Of a stretch of DNA of 23,426 nt, positions 14,078 through 22,464 are shown one piece after another. The translations under genes were made by a program, and so were the position numbers. A model generated the notes under the pieces. It saw nothing but the letters and a program-made list of their open reading frames with translations. It made no database searches and was not told the DNA's origin. The stretch comes from an uncultured Verrucomicrobiota bacterium. GTDB lineage: Bacteria; Verrucomicrobiota; Verrucomicrobiae; Opitutales; Opitutaceae. The stretch covers positions 1-23,426 of the forward strand of contig CAMLQS010000035.1 of NCBI GenBank assembly GCA_946482165.1, written 5' to 3'. The stretch's first letter is position 1. Every line of letters starts with the position of its first letter.

Positions 14078-15642
14078 AAAAAAGCACCCCTGTTCCGCCG
14101 CTCTCTCAGGCCAGCCAAGGTCCTCCCTCGGGCAACCCCGGCCGGGTGCGCATTCGACAGCTTCCCACGGGCGCGCGCGGGCTGGACGAGATCCTGGGCG
14201 GCGGGCTGCCCGAGTTTTCGTTCAACATCATCGCCGGCGCGCCCGGCTGCGGCAAAACCACGCTCGCCCACCAGATCGTTTTCGCCAACGCCACGCCCGA
14301 GCGGCCCGCGCTCTACTTTACCGTGCTCGGAGAGCCGGCGATCAAGATGCTGCGCTACCAGCAGCAGTATACGTTTTTCGACCAGGTGAAGCTGGAGCAC
14401 GCGATCCGCTTCATCAACCTGAGCGAGGTCGTGATCGAGAAGGATTTCGACGGGGTGCTGGAGACGATCTCGCGCGAGGTGGAGAAATCGAATCCGGGCA
14501 TCGTCGTGGTCGACTCGTTTCGCACCGTGCTCCGCAAGAAGCGCGGCGCGCCGGCCGGCGAGATGGAGTTGCAATGCTTCACGCAGCAGCTGGCCCTGCT
14601 GCTCACCAGCTACCAGGCGACGACCTTCCTCCTCGGCGAATATACGGAAGGCGAGATGCGCGACAACCCGGTGTTCACCGTCTCCGACGGGCTGTTCCTG
14701 CTCTCGCAGGTGACCGAGCGAAACTCCGTCGTGCGCAAGCTGCAGATTCTGAAGCTGCGCGGCCAGGCCTCCGTGCCCGGGCTTCATACGATCCGCATCG
14801 GAGACTCCGGGTTGCAGGCGTTTTCGCGCACCCTGGGCCTCGGGACGGAGCCGCCCAGGCAGTCCGGCGGACATCGACTCTCCACCGGCATCCAGGAACT
14901 GGATGCCTTGATGGGAGGCGGCATCCCGGAGGGCGACAGCATCCTCGTCGCCGGCCCCTCGGGCACGGGGAAATCCGTGCTCGCGACCCAGTTCATCGAG
15001 GCCGGGCTTCGCGCCGGCGAGCCGGGCATCATCGTGGTCTTCGAGGAGCGGCCCGCCAAATATGCCGCGCGCGCGGCCAGCCTCGGGCTCGATCTGGCTG
15101 CGGCCCAGCGCGAGGGCAGACTCGAGATCCTTTATCTCCGCCCGCTGGATCTGTCGGTCGACGAGACTATGCTGGAAATCCTGGAGGCGGTGCATCGCAC
15201 GGGGGCGCGGCGTCTCGTCATCGATTCGCTCGTGGGCTTCGAGATGGCCCTCGCCCCGGGCTTTCGCGCGGACTACCGCGAATCCCTCTACCGGATGATC
15301 GCGGCGCTGACCGGCGCCGGAGTGACGATCCTCAGCACGGTCGAGGTCGAGGACTCGTTCACCGCGTTTCATTTCAGCCACTACGCGATCTCCTTTCTCA
15401 CCGACGACATCGTGCGCCTGCGCTACGTGGAGATCGACGGCCAGTTGAGAAAAGTCCTCGTCGTCGTGAAAATGCGCGGCGGCAATCACAGCAAGGACGT
15501 GCGCGAATACGTTATCGGCGAGCGGGGCATGGTGATCGAGCACGCGCGGCTCACCGACTACGCCGCGCTGACTTGCGGCCTCCCTCGACTGCTCGGAAAC
15601 GGCAACGACCCGCCCCCGACATCCCCCCTCCTCGCCGGCTAA
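14074..15642 (+). CDS. Double-domain KaiC-like ATPase
   Basis: A 522-residue protein with two tandem RecA-like KaiC domains, the same length class as cyanobacterial KaiC (519). Domain I (about 27-255) has Walker A GAPGCGKT (55-62) and Walker B IVVVDS (143-148); domain II (about 266-490) has GPSGTGKS (294-301), the EE pair at 324-325 and LVIDS (381-385). The region after domain II keeps LTDDIVRLRYVEIDG and VVKMRGGNHSKDVREYVI, which align with the clock protein. By alignment from memory the phosphosite pair Ser431-Thr432 of Synechococcus KaiC is S440-F441, and the domain I catalytic pair EE is G86-E87. No kaiA or kaiB is near. The start overlaps the preceding stop (ATGA); the kinase gene follows after 18 bases. 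Confidence 0.93.
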   Translation: MKKSTPVPPLSQASQGPPSGNPGRVRIRQLPTGARGLDEILGGGLPEFSFNIIAGAPGCGKTTLAHQIVFANATPERPALYFTVLGEPAIKMLRYQQQYTFFDQVKLEHAIRFINLSEVVIEKDFDGVLETISREVEKSNPGIVVVDSFRTVLRKKRGAPAGEMELQCFTQQLALLLTSYQATTFLLGEYTEGEMRDNPVFTVSDGLFLLSQVTERNSVVRKLQILKLRGQASVPGLHTIRIGDSGLQAFSRTLGLGTEPPRQSGGHRLSTGIQELDALMGGGIPEGDSILVAGPSGTGKSVLATQFIEAGLRAGEPGIIVVFEERPAKYAARAASLGLDLAAAQREGRLEILYLRPLDLSVDETMLEILEAVHRTGARRLVIDSLVGFEMALAPGFRADYRESLYRMIAALTGAGVTILSTVEVEDSFTAFHFSHYAISFLTDDIVRLRYVEIDGQLRKVLVVVKMRGGNHSKDVREYVIGERGMVIEHARLTDYAALTCGLPRLLGNGNDPPPTSPLLAG

Positions 15643-15660
15643 ACGCCCCAAAAGCCCGCC

Positions 15661-16887
15661 ATGAACCCAAGCTCCTTCAGCAACCGTCCGGCGCCGCGAC
15701 TCCTCGCCGCGCCGCTTGCGATGATCGAGCTGGCCGGTCCCGGGCACCACGTGCGCCACGTGAACGACGCGTTCTGCCGGCTGGCGGGGGAGGAACGCGA
15801 GTCGCTGCTGGGCCGCCCCTTCGTCGATCTCGTGACGAACGGGGCGGTCTGCGCGCCGGTGCTCGACCACGTCTACCAGATCGGCGGCCCCGACGGGCTT
15901 CCGGCGGACTCGCCGCACGGGACCTCGGCGCCCTCCTGGATTTATGCGTTGTGGCCGGGACGCGATCCCGAGGCGCCGCCCGCGAGCGTGATTATCCAGA
16001 TAAGCCGGCAGGCCGACACACGCCGGGATATCGCGGAGATGAACGAGGCTCTGCTGATCGGCGCGCTGCGCCAGCACGAGCTGCGCGAAGCCTCCGAGGT
16101 CGCCAACGCCACGCTGGAGTCCGCGGTCGCCGAGCGGACCGCGCAGCTCCGCGACTCCCTGGCGCAGCTCGAGGCGTTTTCCTACAGCCTGGCGCACGAC
16201 CTGCGCGCGCCGGTGCGGGCCATCCAAGGGTTCGTGCAACTCGCGCTCGAGACGCCAGGCGGCGAGGGCTGGGCGGGCGTGGATCTCCTGCGCCGGGTGG
16301 TCGAGGCGGCCGCGCGCATGGAGAAGCTGATCCAGGACGTGCTCAACCTGAACCGCGTCGCCAGCCAGCCGATCACGCTCGGCCCGATCAACGTGGACGC
16401 GCTCGCGCGCAAGCTCGCCGCGGAGCGTCCGGAACTGGGACCGGACAGGGCGGAATTCCGAATCGAAGGCCCGTTGCCTCCGATGCTGGGCCACGAGGCG
16501 ACCTTTCGCCAGAGCCTCGTCAACCTGTTGGATAACGCGGTGAAGTTCGTGTCCCCGGGGGAGCGGCCCCGGATACGACTGCGAGCGGAGCGAAGGGATG
16601 CCAAGCCGTCGGCGGAGAAAGACGCGGCCCCGCGTGGCGCGAAACAAACGAAGCGGCGAACGGTGGTGCGCCTCTGGGTGGAAGACGAGGGCATCGGCAT
16701 CGACCCGGAGCACCGCGAAAAGATTTTCGAGATTTTCGAGCGCCTGCCTCCCGCCACGCGCTTCGCGGGAACGGGCATCGGCCTGGCGATCGTGCGACAG
16801 GCGATGCACCGCATGGGTGGCTCGGTCGGAGTGGAGCCGGGAGAACCGCGCGGCAGCCGCTTCTGGGTGCAGTTGCCGCCGGGTTGA
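15661..16887 (+). CDS. PAS-domain sensor histidine kinase, phytochrome-type
   Basis: A 408-residue soluble kinase with no membrane segments. Residues about 15-120 look like a PAS sensor (AMIELAGPGHHVRHVNDAFC, then RLAGEERESLLGRPFVDLV). A coiled coil (about 125-172) leads to the HisKA segment FSYSLAHDLRAPVRAIQGF with the phosphorylated H179, of the phytochrome/CikA-like class. The ATPase domain has the N box SLVNLLDNAVKFV, VEDEGIGIDPEHREKIFEIF, and GTGIGLAIVRQAMHRMGGSV. A charged insertion of about 25 residues (RAERRDAKPS to KQTKRR) interrupts the ATPase domain between two strands. It closes the KaiC module and is the likely partner of the D68 receiver protein at 13070. Its signal is unknown. 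Confidence 0.92.
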   Translation: MNPSSFSNRPAPRLLAAPLAMIELAGPGHHVRHVNDAFCRLAGEERESLLGRPFVDLVTNGAVCAPVLDHVYQIGGPDGLPADSPHGTSAPSWIYALWPGRDPEAPPASVIIQISRQADTRRDIAEMNEALLIGALRQHELREASEVANATLESAVAERTAQLRDSLAQLEAFSYSLAHDLRAPVRAIQGFVQLALETPGGEGWAGVDLLRRVVEAAARMEKLIQDVLNLNRVASQPITLGPINVDALARKLAAERPELGPDRAEFRIEGPLPPMLGHEATFRQSLVNLLDNAVKFVSPGERPRIRLRAERRDAKPSAEKDAAPRGAKQTKRRTVVRLWVEDEGIGIDPEHREKIFEIFERLPPATRFAGTGIGLAIVRQAMHRMGGSVGVEPGEPRGSRFWVQLPPG

Positions 16888-16899
16888 TCGGAGCAATGT

Positions 16900-16987
16900 T
16901 CGGCGCGTGAGCGAGGGGCGGAAGCACTCCGCGCTTCCGCTACGCCGAAAAATCCGCCGTAGCGGAACGGCGGAGCCGTTTCGTCCG
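16900..16987. repeat. Dispersed intergenic repeat, copy 2, with perfect hairpin
   Basis: This is the second copy of the element at 12651-12739. Here TTCCGCTACG at 16935-16944 pairs perfectly with CGTAGCGGAA at 16958-16967 around a 13-base loop, and ACGGCGGAGCCGT follows. It lies between the stops of the histidine kinase (16887) and the convergent gene at 17008, where such a stem could stop transcription from both sides; there is no strong T-run. Confidence 0.8.
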
Positions 16988-17007
16988 CCCCGCGTCGTCC
17001 GCCGCGC

Positions 17008-18867
17008 TCAGCCGCCGATGCCGTCCAGCAACTCGGCCAGCGATCCCGCCGCGGCGAGTTTCGCCTTCGCCTCGGCGCAACGCTCCGCGGACGCCAGCCC
17101 GGTGTTCTCCGCGAGGAAAAGAATATAGCTGGCGACGTTCTTCGCAAAACCCAGGCGGCCCTCGGCGCTGATCGCGTAGAATCGCGCCCTCTGCCGGTAG
17201 CCCGCCGCCGTATGGTCCCCAAGGGCGGCTTTGTCGGCGCGTCCGTCGGCGGCAAGCACGTGGAGGAAGTTATACTCGAACCAGAACATGTGCTCCGGAC
17301 TGGGCGCGAGCGCCTCGACCGCGCGTCGCGCCGTGGTGGCGTCGCCAAAAACGGTCTCCGCCGCGGCGGCATCCCGGGCCGCGCCCGCCTTCACGAGGGC
17401 GTCGACGATGAAGCTGCGCGCCATCTTGCGCTCGGTGGCATCGGCCGCGAAGGCCCCGGCGAGCGCGAGTTCCACGGTGAACTTATACCAATCGCTCCAC
17501 AGCGCCTGGTCGCCCGCGTCTTTCGACGCGAAGAGCGCCCGGCCCATTTCGTAAGTGTAGCGGCCGCTGGTCTTGATCTCGAGGCGCGACCCCGTGACCT
17601 CGCCCATCACCTGGTAGTTCTCGGCCGACTTGCCCGAACCGGAGTGGAAACCGATGCCGGAACCGAAGGCCTTGCACACCGCCCATTGTTTCTCGATCAA
17701 CCCGCGCAGAGCGTCGTTGTCGGGATAAGGCATGTTCTTCTGGAAACCAAAAGCCGGCGCGACGAAATCGATCTTCATCCCGAGCGCCTCGCACAGCGCG
17801 AGCATGACCGCGGTCGTCTCGGGCGTGGTGAGTCCGGGCAACTCGTCGATCGAGAGTTCGCGCAGATAGGAACGCCCGACCTCGGTCGTGAAGGCCGCGG
17901 CGCGCGCGGCGGCGTATTTCTCGTCACGGCGCTTCATCTTGGCCATCGAGGGCCACACGGTGGAGAGCAGCTCGCCGAACGCCTTTTCGTCGAGGGTGAG
18001 CCCGGCTTGCGCCACGCGGGCGCGGACCTTGGCGACAAGCGCCGCGTCGATCTCCTCGATCTTCGCGCGCGTGCCCGCCGCAAGTTCCGGCGAGAGGTCG
18101 AAGGTGATGTAGCTCGCGAGCAGGCACCCGCGCACGAGCGCGTCCTCGCGCACGTCGAATTTCCCGCCGATCGGCTGGTGGTCGGCGTTGAAACTCCACG
18201 CGATGCGGCGGCGATGGAAGCCGTGCTTCAGCTTGGAGAGCACGCAGCCGTGGCTCATACCCTCGACGCTCTGGCCTTGGTGCCCCTCGGGCACGTTGGC
18301 GCCGATGAAAGGGAATGGGACCGAGTCCAGGCGGCCATCCATCATCGCATCGACGTCGTAAACGAGTTCGCGCGGAATGGAGTTCTGGTTGGCGGTCAAA
18401 CCGAGGCCGAGGCTGGCCATCGCCCATTCCACCGCCGGCCAGTGCAACGTGGTGAAACGCGCGCCGATACCGAGCGTGCCGCGACCGAGATTGCCCCCGG
18501 CGCTCGGGAAAATTGTCGATCCCGCATCGTGCTCCTGAATGAGGTTTTTCAGACGGAGCAAGTTCGCCCAAGTCGCCGGGAAAATCGTCGCGCCGTCGGC
18601 GGCGCGCTCTCCGCCTTCGAGGGAGGGAGCGGCCGCGCCGGCATGCGCCGCAAACCGCCAGCCGTGGTCGCCGGTCGCCGGATCTTCAAAAAGCGACCAT
18701 TCGCCCGCCGCCGTGACGAAGCCGCTCTTGGCATAGCTCGTCGTCTTGCCGGCCTCGCAGGCGGCGCGCAGCGAGGACCAATCGAGACAGAAGTCCGGGC
18801 TCACACAGGGGTTGGCGGCGATGCGCAGGTTGTTTTCGAGCAGGAAGGCGTTTAGGCGCGATGACAT
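17008..18867 (-). CDS. Tagaturonate epimerase (UxaE)-family protein
   Basis: A 619-residue protein that I place in the UxaE family, which epimerises tagaturonate to fructuronate in hexuronate breakdown. Support comes from the order of motifs: a segment TLGIGARFTTLHWPAVEWAM (131-150) near the place of the GTGDRLGITTPAH-like motif; FNADHQPIGGKFD (226-238), like the ADADHVKRPED-type motif; LSIDELPGLTTPE (338-350), like VDETETPTSP; and GFHSGSGKS (406-414) with EIKTSGRYTYE, like the HSGSDKF motif and KTAGTSYLE. His and Asp in these motifs would hold the metal. It is well over 100 residues longer than the thermotogal enzyme. ATG at 18865-18867 is preferred over an in-frame codon at 18909. No other hexuronate gene is in the window, so the exact sugar is uncertain. 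Confidence 0.72.
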   Translation of the reverse strand: MSSRLNAFLLENNLRIAANPCVSPDFCLDWSSLRAACEAGKTTSYAKSGFVTAAGEWSLFEDPATGDHGWRFAAHAGAAAPSLEGGERAADGATIFPATWANLLRLKNLIQEHDAGSTIFPSAGGNLGRGTLGIGARFTTLHWPAVEWAMASLGLGLTANQNSIPRELVYDVDAMMDGRLDSVPFPFIGANVPEGHQGQSVEGMSHGCVLSKLKHGFHRRRIAWSFNADHQPIGGKFDVREDALVRGCLLASYITFDLSPELAAGTRAKIEEIDAALVAKVRARVAQAGLTLDEKAFGELLSTVWPSMAKMKRRDEKYAAARAAAFTTEVGRSYLRELSIDELPGLTTPETTAVMLALCEALGMKIDFVAPAFGFQKNMPYPDNDALRGLIEKQWAVCKAFGSGIGFHSGSGKSAENYQVMGEVTGSRLEIKTSGRYTYEMGRALFASKDAGDQALWSDWYKFTVELALAGAFAADATERKMARSFIVDALVKAGAARDAAAAETVFGDATTARRAVEALAPSPEHMFWFEYNFLHVLAADGRADKAALGDHTAAGYRQRARFYAISAEGRLGFAKNVASYILFLAENTGLASAERCAEAKAKLAAAGSLAELLDGIGG

Positions 18868-19010
18868 GGGGGATGTGAAAGGCCTAACTCCATGGACGCA
18901 CGCCGCCAATCACCAGCGCGACGTTTCTGAAAAAAGCCTCAGCCGAAGGAATCACGCCGATCACTCACACCATTTTGCATTCAAACGTATAAAAATGCGG
19001 CTCCGATGTA

Positions 19011-19051
19011 GGCCCGACCGCTGGTCGGGCAGCCAGACCAACGGTCTGGCT
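19011..19051. repeat. Twin-hairpin REP-like element, copy 2
   Basis: GCCCGACC at 19012-19019 pairs perfectly with GGTCGGGC at 19023-19030, and GCCAGACC at 19032-19039 with GGTCTGGC at 19043-19050, both around three-base loops. The unit is the inverted counterpart of 7531-7573. It lies in the 269-base gap between the hybrid kinase and the epimerase-family gene, both on the minus strand. Nothing else is recognised in that gap. Confidence 0.85.
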
Positions 19052-19136
19052 TACTGGTCGCGATCATCGAGTTTTGTTAAGGCGGAACGCGAAATGGTAT
19101 CAGCGCGGTCAGCCCGACTGCCTCCGCGGTTCGGCA

Positions 19137-21875
19137 TCACTCCCAGACGGCTGGCGGGCGGTGTCCCACCTCGGAAACCGTGGCGAGCAGCTCGGCCATC
19201 CCGATCGGCTTGCGCAACACCCGGTCGGCGCCGAGTCGGTGCAATTCTTCTCCGAGTCCAGGATCGACCAGACCGCTCACCACGATGACCCCGCGCGCAA
19301 ACCCGCGGCCTTGGATTCGCTCCAGCATCGCCCGTCCCGAGAGGCGCGGCATGTTCAGATCGGCCAGGAGAACATCATAAGGATTTGCGGCAGCCTCCTC
19401 CAAACGACGCAGTCCGGCCTCGCCGTTGTTGGCGCAGGTGACGGAATGCCCGGCCTGCGTCAGCACCTCGCGGAACGTGTCGCGCACGAGTTCATTGTCC
19501 TCAACGAGAAGCAAGCGGAGCGGCGCAACCTGCGGCGCTTCGACGCGCGCCGCCAAAGGCAAATCCGAGACCGCCGGAACGTCTTCCCTGCGCGCCACGG
19601 GCAGATAGATGCTGAAAGTCGTCCCCGAACCCGGAGCCGTGCGCAGATCGATCACGCCGCCCAGGCCTTCCACCACGTTCCACACGACCGCGAGCCCCAG
19701 CCCCGTGCCGTGGCCGGGCGCCTTGGTGGTGAAAAAGGGCTCGAAGGCGCGGCGGCGCACCTCCGCGCTCATCCCTTCGCCATTGTCGGACACCGTAAGC
19801 ACCAAACACCCCGGAGCGCGGCGCAACGGTTCCGGGGCGCTGGTCGGGGCGTGTTTGGTCAAGGTCGTGGAGATGACGATCAAAGGCATCCACTCCGGCG
19901 GCGGCGTGCCGCGCTCGAAGCGCGCGAGAACGGCGTCACGGGCATTGAGCGCGAGGTTCATCACGATCTGCGTGAGCGCTCCTTTCGTCAGCAAGGCGGG
20001 CGGCAGACCGGCGGCGAGCTCGGTGCGAAGTTCGATGCGACGGTCGAGGGTGTGCCGCAGCAGGTCGACCGCGCCCTCCACGAGCGGATTCAGGTTGAGA
20101 AGCGCCGGCACGTCCGAGGCGCGACGTCCGACGGCCAGGATGCGTTGGTTTAGCTGCGCGGCTTGAAGGATCGAATCCTCGACCGGCCGCAACATCGCGA
20201 CCAGCCGGTCGTCGCCCGCACGCTGCGATGCGATCTGGCCGATCTGCATCAGCATGGGCGTGAGCAAATTGTTGAACTCGTGGGCCACGCCGCCCGCCAG
20301 CTGGCCGATCGACTCCATGCGCTGCGTCTGCCGCAGCCGTTGTTCGAGGGCCACCCGATCCGTGATGTCGTGGGCGTGCGAGGCGACCGCGATCACCCGG
20401 CCATCCGCGTCGACGAGCGGAGTGTTCGTCCACTCGCAGGTAATGAGCCGCCCGTCCTTCGTGCGGTTCTCGTTGATGTGTTGCCCGCCGCCCTTGGATG
20501 CGAGCAGCTCGCCGCAAACTCTATCCACCTCCGCGGCGACGTTCTCCGGCACGATGAGCGCGTCAAAGCGCCGCCCCACCGCCTCCGACGCGGCGTAGCC
20601 GAAAATCCGCTCCGCGGCCGGATTCCAGCTCAGCACCCGCCGATCCAGCCCCCACTCGATGTAGGCAAGCGGAGTCTGCTGCATGTGGAGCGCGAGACGT
20701 TGCTCCGATCTCCTGCGCGCCTGCTCGGCCTCCACCCGGTCGGTGACGTCGAGCTCCACGGCCACCAAGCCGGTGCGATGCGGCGCCTCGATCACGGGTG
20801 CGAGCAGCCGGAAAACATGCAAGGGGCGTCCTTCGCGCCGTCCCTCGATCTCGCGCGTCACCACCGAGCCGGCCCGGGCGCGGCGGCAGTCCTCGTCCAG
20901 CTCGATGCGCTCCGTTTCCAGGAAAACAAATTCCTCGAGCGTGCGGCCCTCCCGGGCGCCGCGCGTGGCCGCGGCCCGGGCGTTGTGCGCACGGCACAAG
21001 CCGTCGGCGTCGAGCAGCCAGAGCGCGAAAGGCAGGTGGTCGAGCATGGCCCGAAGGCGGGCGTCGCTCGTGCGCAGCCGAGCCTCCGCCGCCGAGCGGG
21101 CCGCCAGCTCGGCCCGGTTGACCGCCACCACCGCGCCGCTGCCGGCGAGGATGGCGACCATCACGCCAAGGTAGAGCAGGGCCACCCGCCGCCGCTCGAA
21201 AAGCTCCGCCTCCCAAAGGTCCGCCGAGTAGTCCACGCCCAGCACCGCCTCGACCCGGCCGCGCGCGTCGCGCATCGGCACATGCACGCTCACCCAGGTG
21301 CCCCAGCGATCCGTCACCGGACGGGCAAGCGAGGTGATTTCGCCCATGAAAGCGCGGCGAATCTCGTCTCCGGCCTGCGGATACGATTCCCCGGGCCGCG
21401 TGCGGGATTCGCGTTCGCCGTCGAACCGCCCATCCTTGTCGTAATCCGTCTCCGCGTCGACGAAGAGGACAACCCCGCCGTCGGCGGAGCGGCGATAGGT
21501 GTAGATGTCGCTCACGAGCGGGTTCAAATCCACCCAGCGTTTCTGCAGTTCGATCATGTCCAGGTAGCGCGGATCCGCCCCGGCGTCCTCTATTCGGAGC
21601 AGCGCGTGCCCCATCCGCTCGAGTTCGGCCGCATAAGTGGGGGCGATGCTTTCCAGCAGGGCGATCACGCGGCGCTGCGGCCGTCGCCCCGCCTGCTCCA
21701 CGAAAAGAAACCCGCCCAGCACCAGCGCGATCAGCCCCAGCCAGAAAGCGCGCGGCAATGTCGCCGACGGACGACGCCAGCGCTTCAGGCCCCACGCGAG
21801 CCCGGCGAAAAGCCCCGCCGCGACGAGCGCGAAAACGAGATAATCCCAATGGCCCGACAACCATGCTCGCAACAT
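19137..21875 (-). CDS. Membrane-bound hybrid histidine kinase with receiver domain
   Basis: A 912-residue sensor. Membrane helices at about 12-30, 43-60 and 231-252 leave an extracytoplasmic domain (about 61-230) between the second and third; it contains an aspartate-rich loop DYDKDGRFDGE (144-154). Two PAS domains follow (about 270-385 and 390-510, the second with WNPAAERIFGY and DITDRVALEQRL). HisKA is QLAGGVAHEFNNLLTPML with H532, and the ATPase domain has IVMNLALNARDAV, VSDNGEGMS, FFTTKAPGHGTGLGL and GSGTTFSIYLP. A C-terminal receiver (about 786-905) has D839 in LLADLNMP and K889. The kinase class resembles NtrB-like hybrid kinases. No DNA-binding output is fused, so phosphate probably stays on its own receiver or moves on. 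It lies 58 bases after the lipoprotein gene. Confidence 0.92.
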   Translation of the reverse strand: MLRAWLSGHWDYLVFALVAAGLFAGLAWGLKRWRRPSATLPRAFWLGLIALVLGGFLFVEQAGRRPQRRVIALLESIAPTYAAELERMGHALLRIEDAGADPRYLDMIELQKRWVDLNPLVSDIYTYRRSADGGVVLFVDAETDYDKDGRFDGERESRTRPGESYPQAGDEIRRAFMGEITSLARPVTDRWGTWVSVHVPMRDARGRVEAVLGVDYSADLWEAELFERRRVALLYLGVMVAILAGSGAVVAVNRAELAARSAAEARLRTSDARLRAMLDHLPFALWLLDADGLCRAHNARAAATRGAREGRTLEEFVFLETERIELDEDCRRARAGSVVTREIEGRREGRPLHVFRLLAPVIEAPHRTGLVAVELDVTDRVEAEQARRRSEQRLALHMQQTPLAYIEWGLDRRVLSWNPAAERIFGYAASEAVGRRFDALIVPENVAAEVDRVCGELLASKGGGQHINENRTKDGRLITCEWTNTPLVDADGRVIAVASHAHDITDRVALEQRLRQTQRMESIGQLAGGVAHEFNNLLTPMLMQIGQIASQRAGDDRLVAMLRPVEDSILQAAQLNQRILAVGRRASDVPALLNLNPLVEGAVDLLRHTLDRRIELRTELAAGLPPALLTKGALTQIVMNLALNARDAVLARFERGTPPPEWMPLIVISTTLTKHAPTSAPEPLRRAPGCLVLTVSDNGEGMSAEVRRRAFEPFFTTKAPGHGTGLGLAVVWNVVEGLGGVIDLRTAPGSGTTFSIYLPVARREDVPAVSDLPLAARVEAPQVAPLRLLLVEDNELVRDTFREVLTQAGHSVTCANNGEAGLRRLEEAAANPYDVLLADLNMPRLSGRAMLERIQGRGFARGVIVVSGLVDPGLGEELHRLGADRVLRKPIGMAELLATVSEVGHRPPAVWE

Positions 21876-21933
21876 GCGCGGCAGCCTGCGGGCGCTCCGG
21901 GCTCACGCAAGCCCTTCCCCGCCCCGCTTTCGC

Positions 21934-22377
21934 TCAAGGCGTCTCCCGCCGCACCTCGGACACCTTTCCTCCGGAAAAAGTCACCTTGAAATACTCGCGC
22001 GCCCGGGCCGCGCCGCCGCGATAGTCGTCGTAGAAGAACGGATACCCCCCCGCGTAATAGTGATAGTGGCCGCGATAAAGCGGCACCCCGTCGAGCCCGT
22101 CGTAGCTGGTGTAGCTCCATACCTCGGACGTTCCCTGCGCGTCCGTCCGCGTCCAACGCTGATCGGGGTCGCCCACCGCGAGCCGCACCATGTCGGGCGT
22201 GAAGCCGATGCCCACCTTGCCCTCGCGGATCAAGGCCTGCTCCGTCGCCGGCAAGGCGTCGAAAAGAGCCTGGTTTCGTTTTATCCGCGCCGCGGGGGTC
22301 GCGCATGCCGCCAAAAACAGCGCGCATCCGGCGGCCAGGGCCGCTCGTCCTCCGAAAAAGATTTGTCCCCTCTTCAT
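21934..22377 (-). CDS. Small lipoprotein, BamE/SmpA-like in outline
   Basis: A 147-residue exported protein. The start at ATG 22375-22377 gives a basic head (MKRGQ), a hydrophobic stretch and the lipobox LFLAAC with C25 as the lipidated residue. The mature part contains GFTPDMVRLAVGDPDQRW then EVWSYTSYDG, the pattern of small domains that recall BamE/SmpA (a glycine- and proline-containing turn followed by a W-Y strand), but similarity is only in outline. A Tyr/Gly/His-rich stretch (YRGHYHYYAGGYPFFYDDYR) precedes a last strand KVTFSGGKVSEV. It lies between the helix-turn-helix gene (87 bases upstream) and the hybrid kinase. Function is not known; a cell-envelope role is inferred. Confidence 0.8.
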   Translation of the reverse strand: MKRGQIFFGGRAALAAGCALFLAACATPAARIKRNQALFDALPATEQALIREGKVGIGFTPDMVRLAVGDPDQRWTRTDAQGTSEVWSYTSYDGLDGVPLYRGHYHYYAGGYPFFYDDYRGGAARAREYFKVTFSGGKVSEVRRETP

Positions 22378-22464
22378 GCCGTGAACCAAGCCGCGCTCGC
22401 CCAAAGCCGCAAGCGGCCTCGCGCACCGAGGACGCCCGGTCGGCCGAAACTCGGGCCGAAACCG

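Noticed and set aside
13070..16887. Canonical circadian kaiABC cluster
   Set aside because: Neither the 141-residue protein nor the receiver protein resembles KaiA or KaiB, and the KaiC phosphosites differ.
13798..16896. A 1032-codon open frame on the minus strand across the KaiC module
   Set aside because: It is antisense to three well-supported genes, has low-complexity Arg/Ala/Asp/Gly-rich composition and no recognisable domain; such frames are common in GC-rich DNA.
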